Below, one piece after another: positions 22,791 through 36,570 of a DNA stretch of 64,000 bases. Both the position numbers and the translations under genes were made by a program. Location: contig JAIUCV010000019.1 in NCBI GenBank assembly GCA_026724425.1, forward strand, positions 13,298,119 through 13,362,118, written 5' to 3'. Every line of letters begins with the position of its first letter. The first letter of the stretch is position 1. The stretch is from Erythrophleum ivorense. Its lineage: Eukaryota; Streptophyta; Magnoliopsida; Fabales; Fabaceae. The notes beneath the pieces are model-generated. The model ran no database searches, was not told where the DNA came from, and saw only the letters and a program-made list of their open reading frames with translations.

Positions 22791-25097
22791 TGCCCATGCT
22801 AGTTAAGTTGCATAATCATAGTCTAATAAATTTTGGTTTCAACAAGCTGTAATACTTTAAACTTCTAGCTCTTCCATAGCATTACGTAGCTCCACTCATG
22901 CAATTTCCAAGAAAATGAAATATTTTTAATGAATTAAAATGTATTACGTAAGACCCCGATTATCCATTTTATGCCTCATGGATCATATAAACTCATTCAT
23001 ATCATTCTCTACTCAAATACATTCATACAAGTTAGAATCATCACAAAAGATTCCATTCTTCCTAAGTTTAGAACCATCATACACAAAATAAATGCTTTGG
23101 CCTCGAATTTACTAATACAGCTTTCTATCATCAACTTTGAAAATTTATAATTAATTCTAAAAAAAATAAAAATTAAGTAAATGATAGCTTTTTGGAAAGT
23201 CCTAAATGTCAAATACAGGTTCAAAATTATTTTAGGCCATGAAAACATCAACTAGACCATAATTGACAATAGAATAGCACTAAAGGTCTAACTATTAGGT
23301 TTGCTGTCATAGGTTACTGATATGGACTTCAAAAATTCATAACTAATTCTAGAAAAATCAAAACCCAGTATACCATACTATTCTAGAAATTTGTAGGTGT
23401 TAACTAGAGCTAAAAATAATTCTAGACTAAAACTGACGTGTTTAGCCTATGAAAATTGGTGAAACAATACCAGAGATCCTGCTGCATCTCTTATACTATC
23501 ATAAAATTTCAAAAATTTGGTTCTCCCTCTATAGAGCTCCAAATGGGATGCTCTTAAGTGCTACAGAAATTCTAACATGTCTAGTTTATATCTATAAAAT
23601 TTTATAGCCATTGGACACCATTTGACCTATGGATGACATAGGGTAAGGAACTAACCAAATGAACAATGAGCCTAGCCATTCTGCATTTTTTTCCAACTTT
23701 GAAAAATGATAATAAATTATCTAGAGCTCCAAATTGGGTGTTATTTAGCTTTGTGGAAAGCTCTAAATCTTTTTGGCCAAATTTCATAGGAAGACTCACT
23801 CATTGGTCAAATCTTGGTTTAGCACATAAAAAAGTCAATTTTGGCATCTTAATTGGTTCAAGATGGTGCCAAATTACTTCCTTTATTATTCAAGGCCACT
23901 TGGGCACATCCACAACCACATACACAACCTAGGGAGACATGTTATTTGGTTCAAAATATCATGGAGCTCATTTTGACTATGCTACTTGTTCATATACACA
24001 AACTTTCATAACCCATACTAAGCCTATGGATGTCAAGAATGCACATACTCAATCATATGGTGCCAAAATCAATACATACATCATATATTCATACATTTAA
24101 GTGTGCTCAAGTGTCTACATATTATTTGCAACTTGTGATTACATCATTTGACATCAATAGGTCTACAAAATGACTATTTGACATATCCTTTGGCAAATGT
24201 TTTTATCTTTAAAAGTGGTGGCTTCTATTTCTTGGCTCACTTGGTTCACCTAAACATAGTTAGACAATGGAGAAGGAAGAGTGAGATTCTAAGAATCTCA
24301 ATAGCTTTTAACCCTTTTAATCGTACATAATAAATGCATTTACAAGTCTAAGAATGGATGCATGGTAATCTTGCAACTTGTAAGCATACATAAAACATTT
24401 TTCATATTCAAGAAGCTCATACATATCATACATAAGCTTTAAAAGGCATTGGTTTGGCCTCACTCATTTTCTTTGAGACTTTTAGACTTGCCTCGCCCAC
24501 TTTCAAGGGACTTTTGACTAAGCCTCACTCTTCTTGATACTTTTGGTTTTGTCTCATCCAATCTTAAAGACTTTTGGCTCATCCTCACCCTAGCTAAGGG
24601 GCTTTTGGCTTCACCAAACCCATTCAAGGCATGCAACATTCATAAGACACATTTTTAGCATATAATGGTACTATACATATAAGCAATGGCTAAGAACATT
24701 TCACATGGTATAAACACACATGCAAACACTCAAAGACAAGAAAAAAATATAACAATGCATAAGAGAAACATTAGAAAGCTACCTTTGGAACAAAGCACGT
24801 CTTTCCCTTGATTATTCTTCCCCTTTCAAGGCCACACACTTACAATAAGGTGAGACTTGGTTCTTTTGGCCTAGATATATCAAGTAGGATACCATTACAC
24901 CATAGAAGCAAACTTTAACATCATATGCACACTAGAGAATCATACTTGGTTCTAAGACACTATTATGGCTTCATAAGGGACCTAATGAAGCAACTATAAT
25001 AATTCTTAATTTTGGCTCCATTTTCTCTTTTAATCTATGACTCTTGACTTTATTTAGACTCTTAGGAGCCATTGCACACTCATTTTTATGGATTCTA

Positions 25098-28000
25098 TGT
25101 AACACCATATTTCTAGCTCATCTCATGTCTTTGAATAGTATAATAATCATCAAACACAGATATGATTCCCATAGAGAAAGCATAAAAATTTGGACTTTTA
25201 TTTGCGTTTTGTCATATCAAAAAAAATCTATTCGGTGTCACGTAAATTGGGTGAGCTCATGCTATGTATCCTCATATTTAATTACATCATTACAACTCAT
25301 TTGCATCATAATAACATGCCTACAACTCATGGAAATCGAATTGGAAGGTAGAATATGAGGTTTCATTCTCGGCCAGAATTGGCCTCTTTTCTAGGCAAAT
25401 TTTGAAAAATCATAACTAAATCTAAAAAAATTAAAATCAGGAAATATTGGTCATTATGGAAATCTTGAGATGTCTACTTTATGCTAAAAATATGTACAAG
25501 TCATAACATCCTACACACAGAGCTTTGACATGCAAAATTGTCCGGAGGTCAAACTGGGTCCTGATGCTGTCACAATTTACTAATATGAACTTAAAAAATG
25601 TCCAATTAATTCCAAAAAAAATTAAATCTATGAAAATTTACCAATATAGAAATATGTGGATGTCAAATAGAGAGAAAAAATATCTCTAGATCAATTCATC
25701 AAGCCCAGACCTCATAATTCAATGGAACAGTATTTCTGGTCGGGCAAGGTTACTGATACTGGATAAAAACTTCAAAAGTTCATATTTTCCTTTCTACACT
25801 TCTAAATGAGGTACTTCGAGTTGGAATAAGTCACTGGAATTGCCTAATTTCTATGTATAAAATTTCATGGCAATTGGACATCATGAGTCTCATGTGACAG
25901 AAAACATTTTCAGACCAATGTAACAGTGCATCAGACCATTTCCATAAATTTTGCCAACTTTGAAAAATCATCAAATATTTTGTAGACCTTCAAAATTTAT
26001 TATTTTTAGCTTTCCATAAAGCTCTTAATGAGATCTAATTTCATGTCAAATCTCAAATCAAGACTAACTCATTTGGCTAAAAAGTGACATAGGACTCCAT
26101 AATGGTCAATTTTGGCTCCATATAGGGTACCAAAGTTGTCAAATAGATTTCCTTAGTCTTGGCACCTTCTAGGTAAGTCTAAAAGTACATTTGAGACTTA
26201 AGTGAGTTGCCCAAATGGTTCCAAATCTCATGCATCTCATTTTGGCCATTCAACCCACACTTATGCATACATTCATCAAAATCCCATATTGCACACTTTG
26301 GCCTTACATACTCAAAATAAGTGCTATGGGTCATATATCATTTTCATACATCTAAATATCACATAATAGTATATTTACACATGCCTTATGGTTCATGGTA
26401 TATATATAATATCATATACGTTATGAACCATCATTATGATTCTAAAATAGGCAACATAATACATAATCTTGTCAATCCTTGCTCTTCATGGTGGTTGGCT
26501 CCCTTTACCATAATTACTTAGTCCACCTAACATGTTAGATCATTGGAGAGGAGGGGATGAGATTCAAAGAATCCCAATAGCTCATCTCCCATTCAATCAT
26601 ACATAATATGTGCAAAGCAAGCTTTACAAATGCATGCATGGAGAGAATAAAACCCATGGACATTTTAAAAGCAAACTTGGCATGTGAACATCTCATACAA
26701 ATCATTCAAGAGCTCACCAAGTTTTGGATTGGCCTTACACTTCTCATCATGGATTTTGCACTTGCCTCACCCATTCTTGAGCACTTTGGATTTAACCATA
26801 CTCTTGGGAGCCCACTTTACTTTTGGAAGACTCTTTACTTTGTCTCAACCAAGTTCAAGGGTTCTTGACTCATCCTCACTAAAGGGAAGAGTTCTTGGCC
26901 TCTCCATATGTCATTGAAAACATAACATGGCATCAAGGATCATAACATATAAAGGCATACTAGCATACTTTTTATAACTTAAAAATGCACATACACATAT
27001 TCTAAAACAAGCTAAACACACATCCATACATGAGAGAAGGTGGAGAGAGCTACCTTGTACAATTTTACACACTTTTCCTTTTGAATTTAAGCTCCTCTCT
27101 TCGGCTACACAACCACAAAAGTGTGGGGAAGGTTCCTCTTAGCCTATATACAATTTATGAGAGCCAATTAGGTTCATGAAACATATTTTAAGGCTACATC
27201 ACTTGATAAAATACTAGATTGCTCTATAGGCTCCATTATGGTCCATATTGGAACCTAATGAAACAACATCCCTCAAATGATTTTTAGATCTCATTCTTTC
27301 CTTTCAAATATGATTCTTGACTCCTTTTAAGCCTATTGGAGTCATCAAACCGTTAAAACCAAAGGCCTAGCATCATGTTGCTTCTTTAGGTCACATTATG
27401 GAACCTAAGGCACCAAATCAATTTCTGAGTTCTAAATTTTTTCCAAGGCCTCCCTTCATCTTCATTCATCAATTATGACTCAAGAATGACCTTAGAAAAA
27501 TTTAAAACTCCCTCCACCTACACAAACTAGCCTAGGCCGAGACTATGCCTTCCATTGGGCTTCTTGGAGTTCTCTTGATTTTTTTGAAGGAGGAAGCTTG
27601 TGGGGAGCATCTTAGGTGTCTCAAGAACTCATTTAAATTCTTACTTAGACCTAGGAAGCATCATACAAATTCAGAAATTGGAAGGTGTACTTAAAACCCT
27701 AGGTTTTGCATCTTGATTTCTAATGCCTATTTCTTGGTTTTCTTTGCATATTCTTATTCCTCTCTATCAAATACCTAAGAATCACCTTGGTTTGGCAAAA
27801 AATTTAACTCCCTAGGGCAGAACACATGTAGGTCGAAATGGAGAAGAAGTGGGATGAAAGGTATCAACCATAGGATGCATTTTTACCTTGTTTCCTTACT
27901 TAGTTTGGCTTGAATCTTGATTTTTCCAAGCTTCTTTCTTCAAATCCGAACTTTCCCTTGAATTTATCCCTGGAATCAGATTTATAAACATCATTTTAAT

Positions 28001-28749
28001 CTAAGGAAAGAAAGGAGAACAAAGGAGAGGTGGTGGAGATGAAGAAAAGTAAGGAAAAACACCATGAAAGCATACCTTAAACTTGGATTTCTTCCTCCCT
28101 CTTCCTCTCTTGGGTGCCTCTCCCTTAGGGTTTTGCTTTTGATTTGGGACTGAATTTTCTGAAGTTGAATGAGGGCAAGTGCAAGGTGCCACCTATATAT
28201 AGGTAGGGAAAAGTAACTTGCAAAAATTCTATTTTTGCCCTTCATATTTTGCATTTTCGTTTCTCCTTCGTTTTAGCTCCTTTTTGAAAACCGTATTTTC
28301 CATTATAAAATTTAGGTCCTCAATTAAGAAAAATGGCTTTAGAATCACTCAAATTGGAGCTAAAACCTTTCCGAATAGATCCGTCAAAGTTCGGGCACAC
28401 CGACATTAGAAAACATCCACCGAAGGGGATTTAACTGTCCTGGGGCTTCCCATAGTTTTCAAGGCCTCTGAGAACCTCGGAGAACTCAAAAATATGGTTT
28501 AAAAAGCCCTCCTATGTAAATTCCAAAAATTTCCTGAAATTACGAAAATGCCATTATGTTTCGTAAGGTTTCCGTCAAAATTTGTTTCTTCATTCTAGCT
28601 CCATTTTTCCTTTCTTCTGAGGCTAAAATTCTCATTTTTAGGAGGCTAGAATGTTCCTCAATTTTTTTGGGACCTTAACTAATTTATTTCGAGGGATTTG
28701 CTTTGAAAACGTGTTCATTTTCGTAGTTTGACAAAAATTGGACATTACA
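25098..28749 (-). repeat. 3' LTR of the full-length Tekay element (3,652 bp)
   Basis: Displayed from TGTAACACCATATTTC to TTGGACATTACA. It is nearly collinear with 33568-37249; one visible difference is a short block near 25305-25325 absent from the partner. Predicted TATA box: CCTATATATAGG near 28190-28201. Minisatellite at about 26740-26900 and stem-loop domain at about 27235-27420. Confidence 0.92.
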
Positions 28750-28767
28750 ATTCTCCCCCCCTTTAAA
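28750..28767 (-). promoter_or_regulatory. Polypurine tract of the Tekay element
   Basis: In sense the tract reads AAAGGGGGGGAGAAT immediately before the 3' LTR start TGTAATGTCC. It primes plus-strand DNA synthesis. The upstream sense sequence CGAGGACGAAATTT is a frequent companion of this tract in plant gypsy elements. Confidence 0.85.
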
Positions 28768-28789
28768 AATTTCGTCCTCGAAATTAGAT

Positions 28790-29165
28790 AACGTACCTTA
28801 TGGGAAAAGTTTTGGATATTTCTTTCTCATATCATCCTCTAGTTCCTAGGTGGGTTTCTTAGGAGACAACCCCTTCCAAACCACTTTCACTAGCGGTATC
28901 GTCTTATTCCATAACTGTTTGAGGCTAATGTCCACGATCTGATCTGGTGATACTATGTATGATAGATCATCTTGTAACTACACATTCTCATATTCTATGA
29001 TATGTAAGGGGTTGGGTTGGTACTTTTTAAGTTAGGAAACATGGAATATATTGTAAACTTGGCTTAAGTTCGGAGGAAGGGCTAGTTTGTATGCCACAAG
29101 TCCTACTTTATCAAGAATTTGGAAAGGACCTATGTACTTTGGACTGAGCTTTTTACTCTTAATGG
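28790..29165 (-). pseudogene. Chromodomain region of the Tekay element, with Trp-to-stop
   Basis: The minus strand reads LVKVVWKGLSPKKPT, a stop, then ELEDDMRKKYPKLF. This is the C-terminal chromodomain-like block of Tekay/Del integrases. The stop (displayed CTA at 28846-28848) replaces the conserved Trp of TWE. Upstream it joins FHVS-LKKY, the usual integrase C-terminus. Confidence 0.8.
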
Positions 29166-29166
29166 A

Positions 29167-30300
29167 CTAACCTATCCCTGTGACTGGAGACACTCTAACA
29201 AAGACAAGGTCTCCAATTTCAAATTCTAATGACCACCTATGTTTATCTATGTAACTTTTATATCTACTCTGGGCCGTCAAAAGTTTCTTTTTGATGGTTT
29301 CTATCTGTTTGGAGGTTTGGTCCACTAATTCTAGGCCTATGAGGCTCCGCTCTCCTAGCTCAACCCAACACATTGGGGACCTATACTTCCTCCCATACAA
29401 TGCCTCATACAATGCCATCTGTATACTGGCATGATAACTGTTATTGTAAGAAAACTTCGCTAGAAGTAAGTATGTATCTCAGTTCTTTTTCATTTCTAAC
29501 ACACATGCCCTTAATATGTCCTTAAGGGTTTGGATGGTTCTCTTTGTCTGTCCATCTGTCTGAGGGTGATAGGCCGTGCTGAATCTAAGTTGGTGCCTAG
29601 AGCATCCTGTAATGATCTCCAGAAATTTGATGTGAATCTGGGATCTCTGTCTGACACTATGCTCTTAGGCACACCATGCAATCTAACTATCTCCCTAATG
29701 TATAGCTGGGCTAACTTATCTAGGGTATAAGTGGCTTTCATAGGTAGAAAATGTGCTAACTTTGTTAACCTATCCACTATTACCCATATTGCATCATACC
29801 CTGATGATGTCCTAGGTAAACCCATGACAAAATCCATAGCTATGCTATCCCATTTTCATTCTGGGATATTTAGGGGCTAAAGTAACCCAACTAGTTTTTG
29901 ATATTCTATTTTTACTCTTTGGCATTCTAGACACTGGGAGACGTACTCTGCTATATTTGTTTTCATCCCGGGCCATCAGAACATTTTCTTCAAATCTTGG
30001 TACATTTTATTACTGCCCGGATGAATAGTGTACTTGCTTTTATGTGCTTTATCTAATATCTTTTCTCTAATCTCTGTGTTCTTAGGCATATACAGCCTAT
30101 CCCTGTATCTTACTATGTCATCCTCAGACAGATTGAACTCTTGGACACTACCTTAGGCTATCTGGGCTCTAATCTTATTTACATGGTCATCTTATTGCTG
30201 AGCCTCTCTTATTTGATCCCTTAGGTCATTTTCTATTCAGGTTTCGCTCAATAATAATTTTCCCAAACACACCTCGTAGGAGAGACTCATGTCTTTAAAT
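29167..30300 (-). pseudogene. Integrase of the Tekay element, frameshifted
   Basis: The core frame (29511-29837) starts MDFVMGLPRTSSGYDAIWVI and has the first catalytic Asp in WVIVDRLTK and the second in VSDRDPRFTS. After LGTNL the frame slips: the HPQTDGQ stretch near the third catalytic residue is readable only in the next frame, so one base is missing at about 29582. The C-terminal domain is open again at 29167-29418 (ALYGRKYRSP, YIDKHRWSLEFEIGDLVFV). The N-terminal zinc-binding part lies at about 29900-30100. Confidence 0.85.
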
Positions 30301-30329
30301 CTTTCAATCAATTCATATTCTCAGATAAT

Positions 30330-30790
30330 CATACAGGCCATGTTATGAATTTTCTACTCAGGGCATTAGCTACCACATTAGCCTTACTGGGATGGTACTT
30401 TAATGTGAAATCATAATCTTTCACAAATTCTAACCATCTCCGTTGCCTCATATTTAGCTCTTTCTGTTCAAATAAATATTTAAGGCTTTTGTGGTCATTG
30501 TAAATTTCTATGGCTGCCCCATATAAGTAGTGTCTCTATATTTTCAAAGCAAGCACCATTGCGACTAATTCTAAGTTATGTGTAAGGTAGTTTTCCTCAT
30601 GAGGCTTTAATTGTCTAGAAGCATAAGCTACCACTCGGCCTTTCTACATAAGCACACATCCTAATCCTTTCTTAGAGGTATCACTGTAGACTACGAAAGT
30701 TTCTTTAGGGTTAGGGAATACTAGAACTGGGGCCGTGGTCAACTTGTGCTTCAACTCTTGAAAACTACTATTGCATTTATCATTCTACAT
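30330..30790 (-). pseudogene. RNase H of the Tekay element
   Basis: The minus strand reads YSDTSKKGLGCVLM, a variant of the DAS-x-x-GLG start of gypsy RNase H, then VVAYASRQLKPHEENYLTH and ELVAMVLALKI. It is interrupted by stops that mostly fit Gln or Trp codons. Confidence 0.75.
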
Positions 30791-30799
30791 AAATGGCAC

Positions 30800-31650
30800 A
30801 TTTTTTCTGGTAAGCCGGGTAAGTGGCATCACTATTTGAGAAAAGCCCTGAATGAACCTCCTATAATACCCTGCTAAACCTAGAAAGCTCCTGATCTCTA
30901 TCATTGTCCTAGGTCTCTCCCACTGTAATACTACCTCTACCTTATGAGGATCTACTGTGACCCCTGCTGGGAGATCACATGACCCAGAAACTGAACCTCA
31001 ATGAGTCAAAATTCACATTTACTAAGTTTAGCATACAACTATTTCTCTCTTAGGGTCTCTAGGGCTAATCTCAGGTGCTGCTCATGTTCCTCTCTACTTT
31101 TGGAGTAGATGAAGATGTCATCTATGAAGACTACTATAAACTTGTCTAAATATGGCCTAAAAACTCTGTTCATATAATCCATAAAGACTCCGGGTGCATT
31201 CATTAACCCGAAGGGCATAACTAAGAACTCATAGTGCCTATATCTAGTTCTAAAAGCTGTCTTGGGAATATTCTCAACCTTTATTCTAAGCTGATGATAT
31301 CCTGACTTGAGGTCTATCTTAGAAAATACTGACGCTACAATTAACTAATCTAGGAGGTCATCTATGCAAGGGAGAGGGTACTTGTTCTTAATGGTGATTT
31401 TATTGAGTTCCCGGTAATCTATACATAGCCTAAGGCTCTCATCTTTCTTCTTTAAAAATAGGATGGGAGCTCCCCACGACGAGACACTGGGTCTAATAAA
31501 ACCCTTCTCTAATAACTCCTCTATTTGTTTCTTAAGTTCTGCTAGCTCAGTAGGAGCCATCTTATACGAGGCCTTAGACACTGGACCTGCCTCAGGTACA
31601 ATGTTTATAGGAAACTCAACCTCTCTCTCTGGGGCAGTCCGCTAATCTTC
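30800..31650 (-). pseudogene. Reverse transcriptase of the Tekay element
   Basis: The fingers are open at 31345-31581 (LEKGFIRPSVSSWGAPILFL, CIDYRELNKITIKNKYPLP). After one stop the palm follows with KIDLKSGYHQLRI, MPFGLMNAPGVFMDYMN and the catalytic FIDD at 31117-31128. Order and spacing are those of Ty3/gypsy. Few stops make this one of the best-kept domains. Confidence 0.88.
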
Positions 31651-32160
31651 TTGGGAAATACCTTTGGGAAATCCCTCACTGCAGGAATCTTATCTATACC
31701 CTCTTCTACCTCAGCCTGAACTGAAAAGAAAACTAATATCCCTGACAACCATGCCTTAGAGATCTCTCAGCCTGGAAGGTGGTCATAACAGATAATACAG
31801 CCCTAGTACTAGGCATAGTCCCACACTCAAGTAAAGTAATGCACCTGTGGCTATAATCTAGTGTGGTGTTATTTGCAGACATCCAATTCATGCCAATAAT
31901 CACATCAATATCAATGAGGGGCATACAAATCAAATCAAGGGTGGTCAAGCAATGATTAAACTGGATCATACAATTCAAGCAAGAGGGGAGGTAATGGTTC
32001 AGTTTCCTGTGAGGGTGGATACATGTAACTCATATGGCAATATATGCATACTTAGACCTAACCTCCTAGCACAGTCATATGATATGAAAGAATGGCTAGC
32101 ACCCGAATCAAATAATGTAGTTATAGAAAAATTATTTATTTTAATAGTACCTTGAATCAG
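31650..32160 (-). pseudogene. Protease of the Tekay element, active site kept
   Basis: The minus strand reads FDSGASHSFIS (DSGA codons at about 32099-32110), the aspartic protease active site. Later comes DIDVIIGMNWMSANN, the hydrophobic strand that closes the fold. A stop separates the two parts. Unlike the Reina-like and copia copies here, the catalytic Asp is intact. Confidence 0.8.
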
Positions 32161-33405
32161 ACTTAGGGACCGGCTAGCCTCCTGCTGTGATAGGGCAAAG
32201 ACTCTACCCTAGGTCTGTGGTCTAGGAGGAGGAACCATCTCCTTTGGCTGTGTGATCTATAGAGGGGCTTGTGGAGGAGCCTGGGTACAATCTCTGGCAA
32301 TATGCCCCAGCCTACCACATTTAAAACACACGTTCTGCCCCGCATAGCACGGTATGGTACCATGATTCTTGCTACACTGGGGACATGTGATAGGTGGAGC
32401 ACTGTCTTTACTGGATTGAGTCCTCCATTTCTTGTCTCTTTGGTTCCACTGACTCTTTCTGCCTCTACGGCTTGTCACCGTAGGTTGGGAACCATCTCTA
32501 GGTCTCTTTGCCTCAGGGAGGGGAAGAAGTGGTCTAACACTGGAGGTAGGCTGCATCATCCTGAGATTTGCTTCTGTAACTCTGTATACCTCTACAAGGG
32601 TATTGAAGTGCCTGATTCTTTATGGCACTACCCTATCTCTTATCTCAAGGAGCAAGCCCTTCTCTAACTTGTCTGCTCTCCACCTTTCATCATCATGTCT
32701 CTGTAAGTATGAGGAATATCTGGAGAGCTCAACAAACTTTGTTACATACTAGTCCACGAACATCCCCGAAGCCTATTTAAACAGGATAAAATCTAACTCC
32801 TTCTCGTCTCTAATGGAATCGGGGAAATACTTCTCATGGAATGCCTCGAGGAATGCTTCCCAAGTGATCGGGACGTTTGTCGCTCTCAAAATAGGCTCAG
32901 TGCCCTTCCACTAGTAGATTGCTTCTTTCTATAACTGAAATGTAGCCATCTTGGCTTTTTGCTCAGACGTGCACTCTATCACCTCAAAAATATACTCTAG
33001 CTCCATAATCCAAGTCTCAACTTTATCTGCATTCATTTCACCATCAAAGGTGGGAGGCTCGAATTTCCTGAACTGTGTGATCACTTTTCTGGTTTAGGGC
33101 TGTTGCTGAGCAGGAGGCGTTTGAGCTAGTGGAATTGGGGCAACAGCCTGCATGTGTGGCTGTGCATCTGTAAGAGTCACCCCTGAGTGCTCGAGACGAT
33201 CTGAGTGTGGAGGTGGCTGAGGAGGAGTAGGTGTAGGGCCCTGGCTATCTCTCTCAGTAAGTTGTTCCTGTAACTATATGATAACGGCCTGCTGCTAATC
33301 CAAGCGAGCCATAATAGATTGTAAGGCTCCAACTACTGGATCACTAGGCCCGGCTTCATCAACATGAGCCTGCTTAGAGGGCCAACCTCTTCTAGTGTTC
33401 ACCAT
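32161..33405 (-). pseudogene. Gag of the Tekay element with zinc knuckles
   Basis: A start codon at 33403-33405, about 150 bases from the primer site, opens MVNTRRGWPSKQAHVDEAG. The capsid part includes FEPPTFDGEMNADK and FHEKYFPDSIRDEKELDF. The open C-terminal piece (32257-32559) carries two Cys-His clusters: CPQCSKNHGTIPC, and CFKCGRLGHIARDC, the nucleic-acid-binding zinc knuckle. About seven stops interrupt the frame, mostly TAG where Gln or Trp is expected. Confidence 0.88.
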
Positions 33406-33550
33406 CGTACTGAAACATGATAACAAACTTTAACATGAGCTAGGGAACACTTCCACCGTCAAACACACTTAATTCATTTGAAAACAAACTTTATGCATGT
33501 AGGCAACTCATAAACATAAGCCATAACCCACAATGAGAGCCTGAATCTTT

Positions 33551-33562
33551 GCTCTGATACCA
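33551..33562 (-). promoter_or_regulatory. Primer-binding site, initiator tRNA-Met
   Basis: In sense it reads TGGTATCAGAGC, a 12-base complement of the plant initiator tRNA-Met 3' end. Five bases (TTTAT in sense) separate it from the 5' LTR end GGTGTTACA. Confidence 0.93.
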
Positions 33563-36500
33563 ATAAATGTAACACCATATTTCTAGCTCATCTCATGCCT
33601 TTGAATAGTATAATAATCATGAAACATAGATATGATTCCCATAGAGAAAGCACGAAAATTTAGACTTTTATTTACGTTTCGTCATATCGAAAAAATTCAT
33701 TCGATGTCACGTGGACTGGGGGAGCTCATGCTATGCATACTTATATTTAATTACATTATTACAACTCATTTGCATCGTGCAAACTGAATTGGAAGATGGA
33801 ATATGAGGTTTCATTCTCGGCCAGAATTGGCCTCTTTTCTAGGCAAATTTGAAAAATCAAAAATAAATCTAGAAAAATTGAAATCATATAATCTTGGTCA
33901 TTTTGGAATGCTTGGGATGTCTTCTTTATTCTAAAAATATGTATAATTCATAACATCCCACACACAGAGCGTTTGACACATGAAATAGTCTAGAGGTCGG
34001 ACTAGGTCCTGATACTGTCACAATTTACTGATATGAACTTCAAAAATGTCCAATTAATTTCAAAAATACCCAATCCATGTAAATGATACCAATCTAGAAA
34101 TCTGTGGATGTCAACTAAAGAGGAAAAATATCTCTAGATCAATTCATCAGGCCCATACCTCATAATTCAATTGAACAGTACTTCTGGTCAGGCAAGGTTA
34201 CTAATACTGGACAGAAAATTCAAAAATTCATATCTTCCTCTCTAGACCTCCAAATGAGGTACTTCTAGTTGACATGAGTCACTGTGATTTCTTAGTTTCT
34301 ATGTATAAATTTTCATGGCAATTGGACATCATTTGAGCCTCATGTAACAGAAAAAATTTTCAGACTATTGTAATAGTGCATCAGACCATTTCTATAAATT
34401 TTGCCAACTTTGAAAAATCATCAAATATTCTGTAGACCTTCAAAAATTATTATTTTTAGATTTCCAGAAAAGCTCTTAATGAGATCTAATTTCATGTCAA
34501 ATCTCAAATCAAGACTAACTCATTTGGCTAAAAAGTGACATAGGACTCCATAATGGTCAATTTTGGCTCCATATAGGGTACCAAAGTTGTCAAATAGATT
34601 TTCCTTAGTCTTGGCACCTTCTAGGTAAGTCTAAAAGTACATTTGAGACTTAAGTGAGTTGCCCAAATGGTTCCAAATCTCATGCATCTCATTTTGGCCA
34701 TTCAACCCACACTTATGCATACATTCATCAAAATCCCATATTGCACACTTTGGCCTTACATACTCAAAATAAGTGCTATGGGTCATATATCATTTTCATA
34801 CATCTAAATATCACATAATAGTATATTTACACATGCCTTATGGTTCATGGTATATATATAATATCATATACGTTATGAACCATCATTATGGTTCTAAAGT
34901 AGGCAACATAATACATAATATTGTCAATCCTTGCTCTTCATGGTGGTTGGCTCCTTTTACCATAATTACTTAGTCCACCTAGCATGTTAGATCATTGGAG
35001 AGGAGGGGATGAGATTCAAAGAATCTCAATAGCTCATCTCCCATTCAATCATACATAATATGTGCAAAGCAAGCTTTACAAATGCATGCATGGAGAAAAT
35101 AAAACCCATGGACATTTTAAAAGCAAACTTGGCATGTGAACATCTCATACAAATCATTCAAGACCTCACTAAGTGTTTGGATTGGCCTCACACTTCTCCT
35201 CATATATTTTGGACTTGCCTCACCCATTCTTGAGCACTTTAGACTCAACCATACTCTTGGGAGCCTACTTTGCTTTTGGGAGACTTTTTACTTTGTCTCA
35301 ACCAAGCTCTAGGGTTTTTGGCTCATCCTCACCAAAGGGAAGAGTTCTTGGCCTCTCCACACTCAAGTAAACTCATACAAACATCATATGGTCATTGAAA
35401 ATATAACATGGCATCAAGGATCATAACATATAAAGGCATACTAGCATACTTTTCATAACTTGAAAACACACATACACACATTCTAAAATAAGCTAAACAC
35501 ACATCCATACATGAAAGAAGGTGGAGAGAGCTACCTTGCACAATTTTACACACTTTTCCTTTTAAATTTAAGCTCCTCTCTTTGACTACACAACCACAAA
35601 AGTGTGGGGAAGGTTCTTCTTAGCCTATATACAATTTATGGGAGCCAATTAGGTTTATGAAACACATTCCAAGGCTATATCACTTGATAAAACACTAGAT
35701 TGCTATATAGGCTCCATTATGGTCCATATTGGCACCTAATGAAGTAACACCCCTCAAATGATTTCTAGGCCTCATTCTTTCCTTTCAAATATGATTTTTG
35801 ACTCCTTTTAAGCCTCTTGGAGTCATCAAACCATTAAAACCAAAGGCCTAACATCATCTTGCATCATCTTGCTTCTTTAGGTCACATTATGGAACCTAAG
35901 GCACTAAATCAATTTCTATGAGTTCTAAATTTTTTGCAAAGCCTCCCTTCATCTTCATTCATCAATTATGACTCAAGAATGGCCTTAGAAAATTTTAAAA
36001 CTTCCCCTACCTACACAAACTAGCCTAGGCCGAGACTATGCCTTCCATTGGGCTTCTTGGAGTTCTCTTGATTTTCTTGAAGGAGGAAGCTTGTGGGGAT
36101 CATCGTAGGTGTCTCAAGAACTCATTTAAACTCTTACTTAGACCTAGGAAGTATCATACAAATTCAGAAATTGGAAGGTACACTTAAAACTCTAGGTTTT
36201 GCATCTTGATTTCTAATGCCTATTTCTTGGTTTTCTTTGCATATTCTTATTCCTCTCCATCAAATACCCAAGAATCACCCTTGGTTTGGCAAAAAATTTA
36301 ACTCCCTAGGATAGAACACATGTAGGTCGAAATGGAGAAGAAGTGGGATGAAAGGTATCAACCATAGGATGCATTTTTACCTTATTTCCTTGCTTAGTTT
36401 GGCTTGAATCTTGATTTCTCCAAGCTCCTCTCTTCAAATCCGAACTTTCCCTTGAATTTCTCCCTGGAATCAGATTTATAAACATCATTTTAATCCAAGG

Positions 36501-36563
36501 AAAGAAAAGAGAATGAAGGAGAAGTAGTGGAGATGAAGAAAAGCAAGGAAAAACACCATGAAA

Positions 36564-36570
36564 GCATACC
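36564..36570 (-). other. Conserved splice-donor-like site 1 in the LTR leader
   Basis: In sense it reads TTTAAG/GTATGC, about 120 bases after the TATA box. The same place in other LTR copies reads AAAG/GTAAGG (4078 and 44595), AAAG/GTATGG (38955) and AAAG/GTATGA (49272). A second donor-like site follows about 190 bases later (here at 36375-36381, AATAAG/GTAAAA). Splicing is inferred only. Confidence 0.5.

Noticed and set aside
26321..26521. 66-residue open frame repeated at 34773-34973
   Set aside because: It is the same position in the two LTRs of one recent element, so its identity reflects recent copying and not selection.
27991..28254. 87-residue open frame in the LTR
   Set aside because: It spans the U3/R border and the TATA box and has no counterpart of similar length in the solo LTRs.
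32269..32667. 132-residue plus-strand open frame
   Set aside because: It is antisense to the gag zinc-knuckle region of the Tekay element; the gag frame on the other strand explains the openness.
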